From Actinomortierella ambigua (taxonomy: Eukaryota > Mortierellomycota > Mortierellomycetes > Mortierellales > Mortierellaceae): 22,648 nucleotides of DNA. Positions 9,465 to 19,608 of this stretch are shown piece after piece (positions within the stretch are counted from its first letter, which is position 1; each line of letters opens with the position of its first letter). The notes under the pieces were generated by a model. That model was not told the origin of the DNA and did no database searches. It saw only the letters and a program-made list of their open reading frames with translations. A program made the translations under genes and the position numbers. Location of the stretch: positions 1-22,648 of the forward strand of contig JAAAJB010000561.1 of assembly GCA_016098155.1 (NCBI GenBank), in the 5' to 3' direction.

Positions 9465-10499
9465 AAAGAGGAAGGGTGGAAAGGGAGCCAGGTGAGAGAG
9501 AGAGCTGAGAGGATTAGGGAAGGTGGAGTGAAGGATGGTGGAGGAGGAGGAGGCGGTGGTGGTGGTGGTGGTGGTGGAGAGGGGGAATGGCTGGAGAGAA
9601 GAAAAGAAGAAGGAAAGAAAGAGGGTAACCAACCCTAAAAAATCTCCTCTTACAACAAATTGCACGATTGGAAGGACAATGGGGCAAAAGAAAACAACGT
9701 CCTCGGGAGTCCACCTGCCAACCGGGGGTATTGGGTCAACGAGGCATCCAAAAAGGTGTGTTTTGTGGTGGTGTGCTTATGTGTGTTTATGTGTGAGAGC
9801 CTTGCTTTGTCCCAGCAAGAATGGAAGAAGACAAAGAGAAAGAAAAAAAAAGAGGAAATCGGCAGACTGGATGCTGTTCGCCAACAGAGTGGTAAAGATG
9901 ATGGAGGAAGTGGTGAGGGAGGACCCCTGTTGGCGGTTGGTTCACGACAAAAGGAAAGTGTGCGGGGCGTAACTGGGATGAACAATAAGTGATGGATACT
10001 GCGCCACGGGTGAGACATTCAGTGTATAGTCTAGTACTGTACCTGTTTTACCCACAGCGCCGGATAGAAGCTTGTTCCTGAAAAGCTATGAAACCTGTGC
10101 TCCACATGGAATCCGTTTTAGCACAGCGACTTGACCACATCGACCTTTGTTCTTCTCTTTCCGTCCGGCACTCGAGCAGTTGGAATCAACAGCACATGTA
10201 AAGAAAAGGGATACACTAGGCAACTTCTCATCCCATATCGGCTGGACAGAGGGTTTACAGACAAACAATACGTGCAATATACATTGGTGGTGCCACAAGA
10301 AAAGGCTCTCATGCGTATGTCTGACAACTCCCCCCCCCCATTAATCACATCAACAACGAACCGTAACTTGTTGAGTACGTAGTACAGCCGTACGGGCTGG
10401 TGGCCTGCGTGGGGGTGAACTGTCTGGAAAAATGCAAATTAGGCGAAATATTTATACAAGAGGGGGGTTTAACAACGTTACTACAGAGGAGTGGGACTA
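9465..10499. other. Intergenic region between the two paralogues
   Basis: This 1-kb stretch separates the start of paralogue A from the stop of paralogue B, both on the minus strand. It should hold the promoter and CT-rich leader of A (a CT/CAC-rich stretch near 9490-9640 on the coding strand) and the 3' end of B. Short open frames here have no coding character, and no RNA gene was recognised. Confidence 0.6.
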
Positions 10500-12017
10500 T
10501 CACCTCCTGACCTCGACCTTGTGCATGTCCTGCATCGGGAGCGAGCCTTTTTCGCCCTTTTCTGGCATCGCCTGAGGCGCCCGTCGAGGTGATGAGTTGT
10601 CGGATGGTGTGGACACGATATTAAGGGCAGAGCTAGCGTATGCTACCGACGCATGGGGCCCCACGATAACCGAAGAGACTGGCAAGCTGGTGGTGGACGA
10701 ACGCGCGTAAATATTGGACGAAGGTGGCGGGGGATAACCAGTCTTTGAGTCTTGTTGGTGAGAGTATGGATCAGAAAAAGGAGACCCGACAGAATAGTCC
10801 GAGGTACTGAAGCCACTGTAGTAGGAAGGACGGCCGCGTGGCAAAGCAGCTGCCACGGCGGCTGTTGCTGCTGATTGAGCGTAGTACGGGTTGTAGTAGT
10901 TGTCCTCGTCGTCAAGGTCCTCGTAGGCCCTTTGTTGCCGCCGGTAAACGCCCTCAGATTCGTTCGTAGCTTGGCGTTCATAGGCTTTGTATCGGCCGTC
11001 ACCGCCACCACTACCTCTACCATCGTCATCCTCGTCATTAGACGAGATGGTCTGAGGAGCTTTCCTGGCAAGGATAGCAGCCCCTGCGGCTGCACCATGT
11101 ACTCCTGCATCAGAAACATTGCCTCGGCTCACATCGGTCGTGCTAGCCTTATCAAACTCTTGCTCGCGCTGTCTTTGCAATGGCATTTTGATGGTCTCCA
11201 TGCGCTCCATGCGTTTCTTGCGGATATAATATGCCACAGCAATCCCCCCCAGTATCAGAAAAAAGGCAACCTATTTTTTTTTTTTTGTTGGCGGAGATAT
11301 AGTAAAAGAGTGAGTAAGCCGTTTAGGACGAACGAAGATTTCCCCTGAAACAGCCCTGAAATTAGTTTGAATAAGCAACACCCATCCCATCCCGCACAGA
11401 CATACCACAGCAATAATAATGATCACGGTTGTTGAAACAGCCTGACCGACTATTGGTGTGGTAACCACGGTCGGGCTAGGGGTCGAAGAGGAGCTCTTTG
11501 TAGTCGTCGTACTCGATGAACGCTCGAACGACGTCGTGAAGGGGAACGAGGTGTTGGGGGCAGGCATGATGGTGATTGGAGCACATCGGACGGGTCCAAA
11601 AGGAGACGGGTGTGTCAAGAAAATATCCCAATACTCGCCACGGTACTCGACGTGGAAGGCGTTGTTCGCGCAAGGGCCTTGGTTACCGCCCGCAGTGGTT
11701 GCATTGCCGATGAATGGGACTGGCCAAACGAGAGGGGGTATGTTGGGAAGCACGATGTCTGCTATCTTCTTCGAGTCGGCGCTGCACCAGAGTGTGGCGC
11801 CGATGTTCTTCAGGTTTACGATGCTCGGAATCGTTCCGTCATCTCCCCAGCTGAATGTCATGTTGTCGCTCATCTGGTAGGTAAGGCTCTGGGGCGAAGC
11901 ACAGTTGATGTTGGCTGAAACAATGGGACTCAGGGCAATGAGGAACAGGCACAATGCAACCGCCATTCCGTTGGAGCGGTGTGAGACAGGCGCCCAAGCG
12001 CATGTAAAAAGCTGCAT
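10500..12017 (-). CDS. Single-pass membrane protein with four-Cys ectodomain (paralogue B)
   Basis: Two exons, 12017-11406 and 11270-10500, give 460 residues. The 135-nt intron (GTATGT...ATAG) is in phase 0. A signal peptide ends near residue 35 (VALCLFLIALSPIVSA); the start may be M1 (12017) or M18 (11966), the latter giving a more usual signal length. The ectodomain has C39, C78, C116 and C145, with CASPQS, ATLWCSADS and CANNAFHVEYRGEYWD. A short Ser/Thr stalk (SSSTTTTKSSSSTPSP) replaces the poly-Pro rod of its paralogue. The transmembrane helix, about 197-220, is interrupted by the intron: exon 1 ends IIIIAVV and exon 2 starts VAFFLILGGIAVAYY. RKKR follows as stop-transfer. The tail is polar, Tyr- and Ser-rich and unlike that of A except in being disordered. 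Predicted at the plasma membrane with the four-Cys domain in the wall; a sensor or receptor role is inferred. Confidence 0.87.
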
Positions 12018-12363
12018 GGTCGAAGGATGTGAGGATGGTGGATGGAAGGGGTGGAAGGGACCACTCGGACAGCGAGGTGCTGACGAGCAGGTGCTGAAGT
12101 AGGGGAGGAGACCAAGAAAGTCGAGCAAGCTTGTCCGAGCCAAAGAGTTGAGGATGGATAGAAATGGAGGGAAAGGGATGGTTGCTTTCAAAGAGAACGA
12201 AAAGGGGGGGCGGCGAGGGGTCTGGGGGGATGATAATTATGAGAGAGGGGGGTGGGGCGAACCCAAATGCACACGCCCCCTTCCCCTTGGCCTATGATCC
12301 TTTGTCATCGTTCTACAGTCTATAGGAGGAGTTGGGTTGTCAATCCCCTGTGCTATCACCGAT

Positions 12364-12402
12364 CTCTCTCTCTCTCTTTCTGTCTCTCTCTCTTCTCTCT
12401 CT
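12364..12402. repeat. CT-rich microsatellite
   Basis: Imperfect (CT)n with scattered T and G interruptions, located about 350 bp upstream of the paralogue B start. Confidence 0.8.
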
Positions 12403-14447
12403 TCTTCATTCGCCTCTACATTGAAGGTAGCCCGTGTGTCTGTCAGTGTTTGCACCATGCCATTGCTCCATCCGTGTTTGTGAACACTGGTGGATCACCT
12501 GCGCGAAGGCTTTTGTCCCCCTTTTTGTACCCTTCCTCCTCGAAAGGGTTCAACTACCTTTGGTCTTGTGCCTGACATTGTGCGGTCATTTGACAAATGC
12601 AGTGACTCTCCAGGGAATGGAGAAAAGGAGACGGCGATCGCGTAAATCGCAGCGAACAAAAAGGTTTTTTGTACTTCCTTTTACCTCATACCAAATGTAA
12701 TTTCCCTTGTGCAAATCCGTTATTGGATCGTGCATTCAACGGAAACAAAAAGCGCGTTTATCAGGATTGAGCGACAACAAATAATGGTGTTCCCCTTACT
12801 TGCCCTCTTTGAGAAAAATAGGCCCCAGCAGGAATTTGACTGTGTTACCACCACCACAGGGGGAGCGATCCCGAATGAGAGGTGCGTTGCCAAACGGTGC
12901 AATTGAGGACCGTTATCGCCGCAGCCTTGAAGGGACTCGTAGTTGAGTGAACAACGCCCTATCCCTCTTTCTTTCGACACAAAGCGCTACTGAAGCTGAC
13001 CACTTTGCAAGAGAGCTCTTTCCCAGGGTGGTAAGAACAATACAACCCTTTATTATTATTTCTGGTTTGCATTTGGAGAGATTTGGACAGCGTGCAGATT
13101 TCACTCTGCATGATGAGCCACCACGGACGATCCCCTCTCCTCTCTCCCCCCCCTTGGGAAAGGGAGAGGGGAAAGGAAGGGGGGGGGTGGAGGAGGAGGA
13201 AAGAGAGAAGGAAAGGTCGCTACAGCAAAGTACATCGTTGACCGAGTCTGGTGTCGTTCTATTGTTTAGAAAGCGCCATTGATCCATCGTTTGTCGGACT
13301 TTATCGCTTTCTAAGATATGTCGCGCCCAAAGGAGCAGGACGGGGGGGGCCGATGGGATGCGGCACAATCACCAGCGGCGCTAACAGGGGCATACGTGTG
13401 ATCGACACAGCATCATCATTTGGAGAGGCTCGTATTGTCATGAACGGTGGCCAAATGTGGCCAACGTGGCATTTCGTGTTGCTCAACGGAAACGGAATGA
13501 AGGGGTCTGCCCGGGCTGGCGCCAGCTATTTATGGATCATGGACAGACACCCTCTACTGCTTCAATGTCGATTGAAGTCGCACTACCATCGTACGGAGCA
13601 GAAAGTATACATGAGAGAAAGAGAGTGAGAGAGAGAAAATAAAACAATGTGTTCAGCATAGGCAAGTTTAGGAGAAGGAGCGAGACCAGAGCAGGAATGC
13701 ATGCAATGAGGATGGATTCTGGCCAGAGGTTCAATTGTCCATGTTCATGGTAAAAGATCAGCCAAAAAAAAAAAAAAAAAAAAGTATCCCGACAAAGGGA
13801 AAAAAAAAAAAGAGTTTGTCAGATTCCCCCTTTTTTGTTGACTTCTGTTTTCACTTTTTTTTTTTTCTTTCTTTGTTTCCCTTCCACCCCTCAGTCCTTT
13901 TGTTTCTCTTTGTCAACCATATCGCACCCACTTCAACCCGAACACCCTCTCGTCTCTTCCCTTCTAGCATCGCACCCTCTCGACAAACGAGAGACCCTTG
14001 TCCATCGCTTTGGCACAGTTGATTTCTTCGCCCTCGTCAGCTTGATTCGTCCACTTTCGACTCCACTATCAAACCATACCATAGAAACCCGAGGTAGGAT
14101 TATGACCAGCAAGGAATAGTGACCAGGGAACGCCTTTGCTACTGTCGATGGCCATCTTGGTGCCCAAGAATGGATTGTCATGGGTACCTTAGTAGAAAGA
14201 AAGTGTGGGTGTGTCAATGGAAGAAAGGGAGAGAAAAATGAAGCAAGAGAGCGAATCCCAACGAACACCACCCCTCCGCAATAATGTGTGTATTATCATT
14301 TCAGAGCGAGGACACCCATAAAAAAAAAAAAAGCTCAGATGAGAGAAAAAAAATTTTTTTTTTGGGCAACACATACATACACAGACTCACGCACACACAT
14401 GTACGGACTGACTGACCCAACCCTATTCATTTTTTTTCCTCAATTGA

Positions 14448-14798
14448 ATGGCTCCCTCGCTTCTTTTTGACCTCCATTTGGTTCGTTTCCCAATCGTCTT
14501 TGGCCTGTCTGTCTCAAAAAACAAACCCTCCACAGCACCGAACATACACACAGGAGATACAAAAAAAAAAAAAAAAAAAAATGCCACCCCTTCCCCATCA
14601 GCAGCTTCACCCCTCCTCGTCCTCGTCACATCACCTCCATCACCACAGCCATCACCCCCAACCGTATCCTCACCCTGCCCAACGTCCTGGGATGTCTGTG
14701 CCTGCCCCTTCTACACTAGCCGGTGCTGGAAGGGAGGCTGCCTTCCACGGACACCCTCACTCCCCGCACAGCCACGGCAACCTCGTGGGCTATTCTAA
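14448..14798 (+). other. Upstream ATG frame overlapping the zinc-finger start
   Basis: An ATG at 14448 opens a 116-codon frame that passes through the 20-A run and overlaps the zinc-finger CDS start at 14581 in a different frame. It looks like leader sequence rather than a gene. If the transcript begins before 14448, scanning ribosomes would meet this ATG first and main-frame translation would be lowered. Its context (T at -3, G at +4) is weak. Confidence 0.35.
14561..14580 (+). repeat. A20 run directly before a start codon
   Basis: Twenty adenines end exactly at the ATG of the zinc-finger gene. Poly(A) leaders favour initiation in yeast up to a point, and long ones can bind poly(A)-binding protein. 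The run is also a likely place for length errors in assembly. Confidence 0.9.
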
Positions 14799-14896
14799 AC
14801 AGCAACAGCAACATCATCATCCGTACCACCACCACCAATCTCCTCCGTACCACCCTCATCATCACCACCACCACCACCAACACCAAAATCAACTTC

Positions 14897-14927
<31 letters not shown>

Positions 14928-16981
14928 GCAACAACAACAACAACTACATCAACAGCAAATAAAAGCTCAGACTTCGCGACACACTCGGACATTATCGTCG
15001 TCTTCGTCCTCGTCTACAACTACACCATTCTATCCTCGCCAGCCATCCTCGACTACCCCACACTCACATCCACATCATCACCTCCCAGAGGCCACTGTCA
15101 ACCACTCCCATCCACACCATCTCCATGTTCGCCACCCATCTTCCTCGTCTCCGTCGCTCTCGCACTCTCACGAACACTCGAGCCATCACCGGTCCAACTC
15201 GTCCTCGTTCGTGTCACATCCCCTGGTCCAGCAACACTCTATGCCACAGCAGCAGCCGCAGCCACAACAACAACAACCACAACCACAGCAGCATCAGCAG
15301 CAACACCAACACCAACATCAACATCAACATCCGTATCACCCGTCGCGTGGCGTATACCATAATCCATACTCTGGGCCCTACGATCCTCCATCGCACCCAG
15401 GCGCCCATCACCACCACCTCACCCATCATCACCAAAGACATGAATCCTTCCATACTCAGGACGCTGTTGTCCCCCAGCAACACCCATCGCCGCATGGAGC
15501 ACATCCTATCCGGGAACTAGCAGAGGCAGCATCAGCAACTTCAGCAGCCCGTGCCATGGAGGTGGATGACGAAGACGACGAGGAAGACGATGGCGAGATC
15601 ATCCAAAGTAGCAAGGCCAACAACAACCAAAACAATAGCAACAGCAACAATCCCGACAAGGACATGAAAAACACTGCGGCCAGCGAAGACAAGCAGGCGT
15701 CGATCTCGGCACCCGAGAACAAGTCTCAGCGATCCGGATCCATCTCAGAGGATGGACAGGAGATCCACAAGTGCTCTAGCTGCGGCAAGGTTTACAAACA
15801 TCTCAACTGCCTGACAAAGCACCGATGGGAGCATTCCAAGTACTGGAAGGTAAATAATTGTTGGACCTTCGGAGAACTTTGATCTCGGTGTTTTCAAACA
15901 GAAAAAAAAAAAAAAAAAACACCCCCTTCCAACCCTGATTTGCTAGATCTGTGGGCCAAACCTTAATAATCGGGCTGACATTTTATTTTGGTTTCACTTT
16001 TTTCTTTCAAACAAAAAAAAAAAAAAAATCGTGGTTGGGGGGGATTAGAGCGCCACCAAGTTTTATCTCTCCAAGCACCAGCAAGTCCGAATGATGGAGG
16101 CTGCCGCCATTCTGCTGGGTTTGGATAGTGGACGAAACAGCGACGAAGACGAGATTGTGAGCTCGGTCATTCATGGACGCCTCCAGCCTTTTGCCCCCCT
16201 GAGCACCACCACCACCACCGCCATTCTCGCCTCACGTTCGCCGCAGTCACCACCGTCCCCACCGCGGCTCCATTCCAGGCCTGGACAGGATGACGAATCG
16301 TTGGACGGCATGCTACTACTGGACAAGGATATCAGGTCACGCGAGAAAAAGTCGGCATCGCCCAGCAAGGCTCGGCCACCGATCATGGGAGCCGATGCGA
16401 CCTCGATCATGTCTAACAAACAACAACAAGAAGAAGAACAAGTGGAAGGCGAGCAAGGACAACGGCGCCCAGTCGTAGGTACTGATCCGCAGAGCGCGAT
16501 GATGCAGACCATGGCCGCTACCACTACCACCCCCTCAATGACGACGACGACGACGACGACGACGACAACTGTGATTTCACCCCAGGCCATGTCTGATGCA
16601 GGCTCGGCGTCCGGTTCACCCCCTTCGCTCATTCCCGACGATCGCAGCAGTACAACAAGCAGCATGAGCAGCCGCTCGAGCCAGGACGAGGATCCGCTGC
16701 TCATGATGGACGCCGCCAAGTTGGTCGTCGACTCTAACAAGTCATCGTCGTCGTTGTCGTCGTCGGCCCCTTCATCGGACATGACACCCAAAATCGCTGC
16801 TGCTGTGTCAGTGATGGGTGAATTCGGTCACTACCAGCATCACCCCCAAGGAGAGCAGCGCTATGCTCCTGTGCCGCGATATGCGAGCCATCCCCACCCT
16901 CCTCCCCCACAAGAGGGCTACCATCCCACCTCACAACCTCCTCCAGCAGTAGCCTCTGGCAGGAAACCCATGTATTTTTGA
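14581..16981 (+). CDS. His/Gln-rich protein with a single C2H2 zinc finger
   Basis: Two exons, 14581-15849 and 16049-16981, give 733 residues; the intron is 199 nt (GTAAAT...TTAG, phase 0). The first ATG follows a run of 20 A. The N-terminal half is dominated by His, Gln and Ser (HPHHHHHHHQHQ, then poly-Gln). An acidic stretch (DDEDDEEDDGE, about 335-345) precedes the zinc finger: C398-x2-C401-x12-H414-x3-H418, in HKCSSCGKVYKHLNCLTKH. Across the splice the reading continues SATKFYLSKHQQVRMMEAA. This finger followed by a KHQQV-x2-x-EAA helix is, as I remember it, a conserved unit in a fungal single-finger family of unknown targets, and it supports the splice junction. The C-terminal half is Ser/Thr-rich with a run of Thr codons and ends GRKPMYF. 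Nuclear, DNA- or protein-binding regulator is inferred; one finger alone rarely gives specific DNA binding. Confidence 0.88.
14895..14944 (+). repeat. CAA/CAG repeat coding poly-Gln
   Basis: A nearly pure CAA array interrupted by one CAG codes for the main poly-Gln tract of the zinc-finger protein. Confidence 0.9.
16541..16566 (+). repeat. (ACG)n coding poly-Thr
   Basis: About nine ACG codons in a row lie in the C-terminal part of the zinc-finger protein. Confidence 0.85.
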
Positions 16982-17370
16982 GTGATTTTTAAAGTGGTTG
17001 TTGTTTTTCTTTTTTTTTTTTGCTTGCTGCACCCTTTTCTCTCCCCTTGTTTTCTCAAGCAACACATGACCCTTCTGCACAGACCCCAAGAGCATCACCC
17101 TATTTTGTATCTATAAAAGAGCTTTCTTACCCCATGGAACAATGCTATTTGCGCGGCAAAGAAGAACACACAAGGTTTTTTTTTAAAGGCACTCTGATGT
17201 ATTAGAGGTTTTTTTTTGACTTGGTATAACTTGGGTAAAAAAAAAGTAACGGAAAAAGAAAAGGTTTGGGGGTAGCAAGGGGGTAGTGGGAGGAGGAAGA
17301 GGATTGCTTTTTTTTTTGTTCTAATGGACTGTGCAAATCCAAACCCCCTTTCGGCTATCCACGAGCGCAT
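16982..17370. other. Convergent 3' region of the zinc-finger and myosin light chain genes
   Basis: The gap holds the 3' ends of two converging genes. It has several T-runs and an AT-rich CTATAAAAG near 17112 which, given the convergent setting, is more likely chance than a TATA box. No gene was seen. Confidence 0.55.
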
Positions 17371-18456
17371 TTAAGAAGCGAGGATGACTTGGACAAACTC
17401 TGCAAAAAGGTGAAAGGTGGTGGTGAACAAGGTAGATATATCCCAATGTTAGTGTACTAGTATTAGCAGAAAACCTGCCTTGGTTTTGTTCCCTTTTCTG
17501 TTTCCTTGGGCATTCCCCTTTCTCACGCCCATCTTTTTACCTTCGTAGTTGATCTTGCCGCTGTTGTCGACCTGAATGCCCTTCATGAGCTCATCGACCT
17601 CCTCCTCGGAGAGTTTCTCACCAAGGTTGGTCAGGACTAGGATTCAGCAAGTGTAAGAGTAAAACAAAACATAAGCAAATGATTGTTAGCATCCATGGCC
17701 AAGAACGAAGAACAACTAAAGCGACGACAACATGATGCCATCACTCATAACCCAAAAAATAAAACCTTACCATATCGAAGCTCGGCAACAGAGATGAGGC
17801 CGTTGCCGTCCTTGTCAAAGACCTTGAATCCGTTGATAAACTCCTGCTGGGTGCCTGCAGGCTTGAAGCCATCGGCGCGCAAAAGAATCTTGAGGAACTG
17901 GTCAAAGTCAAGCGTCGACGCACCTAGTTGAGTTCAATGTAACACATCACGAAAACTACAGGTTAGAAGGTGGAGACTGGAAAGCGGGAGAAGGGGTGGA
18001 GAGGAAAGAAAAGGCATTCACATGTGTCATCTGGTTGATCGTTGACAAAGGTGAAGGAGTAAAAAGAATAGGGGGGAGAATAGAAAGGTGTCTCTTCGAC
18101 TCTCGCTGAAGGAATTGGAATCCAGTAACGAGCGCTTCCATCTTTCGGTTTCAAAGTATTGAAAACTGGCTCATACCACATGAGCTAAGGATGGGGGGCA
18201 TGGGCGGCGGGAAGGTGTGGAGAGGGAGAGAAAGGAGGGAGTAAGGTTTTTTTCTGTAACATGGTTTCCATACCAGCCTGTTCAACGAGCTCCCGGACCT
18301 GGGCCTGGGTAGGGTTCTGACCCAAGGCTCTCAAGAGGTCGCCCAGATTAGCGGTATCAATCTTGCCGGCGCCCTTGCGATCGAACAAGCTGAAGCCCTC
18401 CTTGAAGTCTAATACAATGTAACCGTAGAACGAAAAAGAAAAAAAAACATACCCAT
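17371..18456 (-). CDS. cdc4: Myosin essential light chain, Cdc4/Mlc1 type
   Basis: Exons on the minus strand: 18408-18274, 17923-17771, 17636-17541 and 17399-17371, with a proposed first exon of only ATGG at 18456-18453. Total is 138 residues, against about 141 for fission yeast Cdc4. All introns break codons after the first base. The protein reads [85 protein letters not shown] and ends [10 protein letters not shown]; order and spacing fit Cdc4 throughout. Cdc4 binds IQ motifs of myosin II and V heavy chains and is needed for the contractile ring and septum. EF loops 1 and 4 are degenerate, but loop 3 ([12 protein letters not shown]) has a full set of calcium ligands. The first exon is weak: its intron would be 44 nt, shorter than any other here. 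An upstream exon must exist because no in-frame ATG precedes exon 2 before a stop; other options are near 19030 and 19193. Confidence 0.85.
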
Positions 18457-19265
18457 CTATCTGTTAGTCTCTCTTCTTTGTCCCCCCTGTGATGAATCCC
18501 CCCCCCCTTTCTTTCTTTTTTTTTGTTGGTCCCGTGGTTCGTCCGTGTTCTGCTGCCCCACCCCATCAACACCCCCTTTGCCTGTTGCCGAAGGTGGCTG
18601 GCTGTCGTTGGGGAGTAGGGGAGAAGAAAAAGAAGGGGAGGGGGGAAGAGGAGATAAACACGCAAGGTATGTGGTGTGGTTGCCAGAGAAACGTCCATAG
18701 TAGACAAGACCTTCCACGCCCCAGTCTTGTCTTCAGAGAATGGAGTGAGGTAGAGCATGGCCATGTCAGATGATGTGTGCCCTCTGTATGCGGTCCTGGG
18801 TGGTCACTGTTGGTCCCGATCAGGAGCTCTTTCTCTTTCTCTCTTTTTGTGATGCACTTCCTGGCATTCCATGCACAGGGTTCATGCATTACCATTAATC
18901 TGCTCTTGGGAAATGGATGCCTGTGTTGCATTGGAGCGGGAAAAAAAAGTAGAAATCAGATGAGTCTACAGTCTACTTGTTCTGGAGCATTGTTCCTGAG
19001 CTTTATTCTTTTTTTCAGTCGCGTCAGACATGACTACCCTTCTCTTCTCCCTCTCTCTCCTTTTCTCACTTTCGCACAAACTGAGAGACCCAGAGTGTTG
19101 AGAATGTGGGGGGCGAGATGAAGCGTGGAAGAGAGGGCGGCGACAAGTTGTGTCTGGAGGTGTCACGTAGGATGAGTGCTACATACCATGGTAAGAGTTG
19201 TGTTGGTGTAAAGAAGGTGAAGGGGGGCGAAAACTGTCTCTTTTAAGGTACCAACGCTAGCTGAT

Positions 19266-19271
19266 CACGTG
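19266..19271. promoter_or_regulatory. CACGTG E-box palindrome
   Basis: CACGTG is the core site of fungal bHLH factors (Pho4/Cbf1 type). Function is inferred; the site could be chance, but a second copy follows within 300 bp. Confidence 0.3.
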
Positions 19272-19556
19272 TACTAGTCTACTCGAAATCCCTCTTCTCA
19301 GACTTTCAGACTTGCACACTGGGCGTTGTTGCATGCTATCGGTTATCAAGTCACTACATGCGGAGAGGGCGCAAGGGTGAAAGGATGCTGCTTGGTCGAG
19401 AGGGGAACCATGCCTCATTCACTCAACGATGACTAGGGAGAGCTATCCTCTTCATCCTCTCCAGGACGTCGACCACTTTACATGGACAGAGCTCGCCACG
19501 CCCCAAGTGCTGATCGTCACTGCAGGTCGACGGACAGCATTTGGGGTCGCTGCACA

Positions 19557-19562
19557 CACGTG
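19557..19562. promoter_or_regulatory. CACGTG E-box palindrome within ACACGTGT
   Basis: Second CACGTG in the same divergent region, extended to an 8-bp palindrome. Same reasoning and limits as the copy at 19266. Confidence 0.3.
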
Positions 19563-19588
19563 TTGCAAAAGCGATTGGGTTGGCGGGT

Positions 19589-19608
19589 TGGCTGGCTGGC
19601 TGGCTGGC
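19589..19608. repeat. (TGGC)5 tetranucleotide repeat
   Basis: Five perfect TGGC units lie in the divergent region, just downstream of the second CACGTG. Confidence 0.85.

Larger units (their letters stand above)
12018..14580. promoter_or_regulatory. Long divergent intergenic region, promoter side of paralogue B and the zinc-finger gene
   Basis: These 2.56 kb lie between two start codons facing away from each other. No convincing gene or RNA gene was found. Present are a CT microsatellite (12364-12402), a 20-A run (13764-13783), a 12-A run (13800-13811), a T-run near 13856, an A8T10 block (14346-14363) and a TATA-like CTATTTATGG near 13526. Such rigid A/T runs usually keep fungal promoters free of nucleosomes. 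The 3' part is probably the long leader of the zinc-finger gene and contains upstream ATGs. Confidence 0.55.

Noticed and set aside
12540..12575. Possible tRNA T-arm (GGGTTCAACTACC)
   Set aside because: The loop would be too long, and no matching D-arm, anticodon arm or acceptor stem could be found around it.
12913..13368. Minus-strand frame of 151 codons between paralogue B and the zinc-finger gene
   Set aside because: Composition is shaped by G/C and CT runs, there is no ATG-initiated conserved motif, and nothing recognisable was seen.
13251..13628. Plus-strand frame of 125 codons
   Set aside because: It opens with GTG rather than ATG and ends in an AG repeat; no homology is apparent. Kept as probable promoter sequence.
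17105..17125. TATA box (CTATAAAAG) on the plus strand
   Set aside because: It lies between two converging genes with no downstream start, so it is more likely ordinary 3' flanking sequence.
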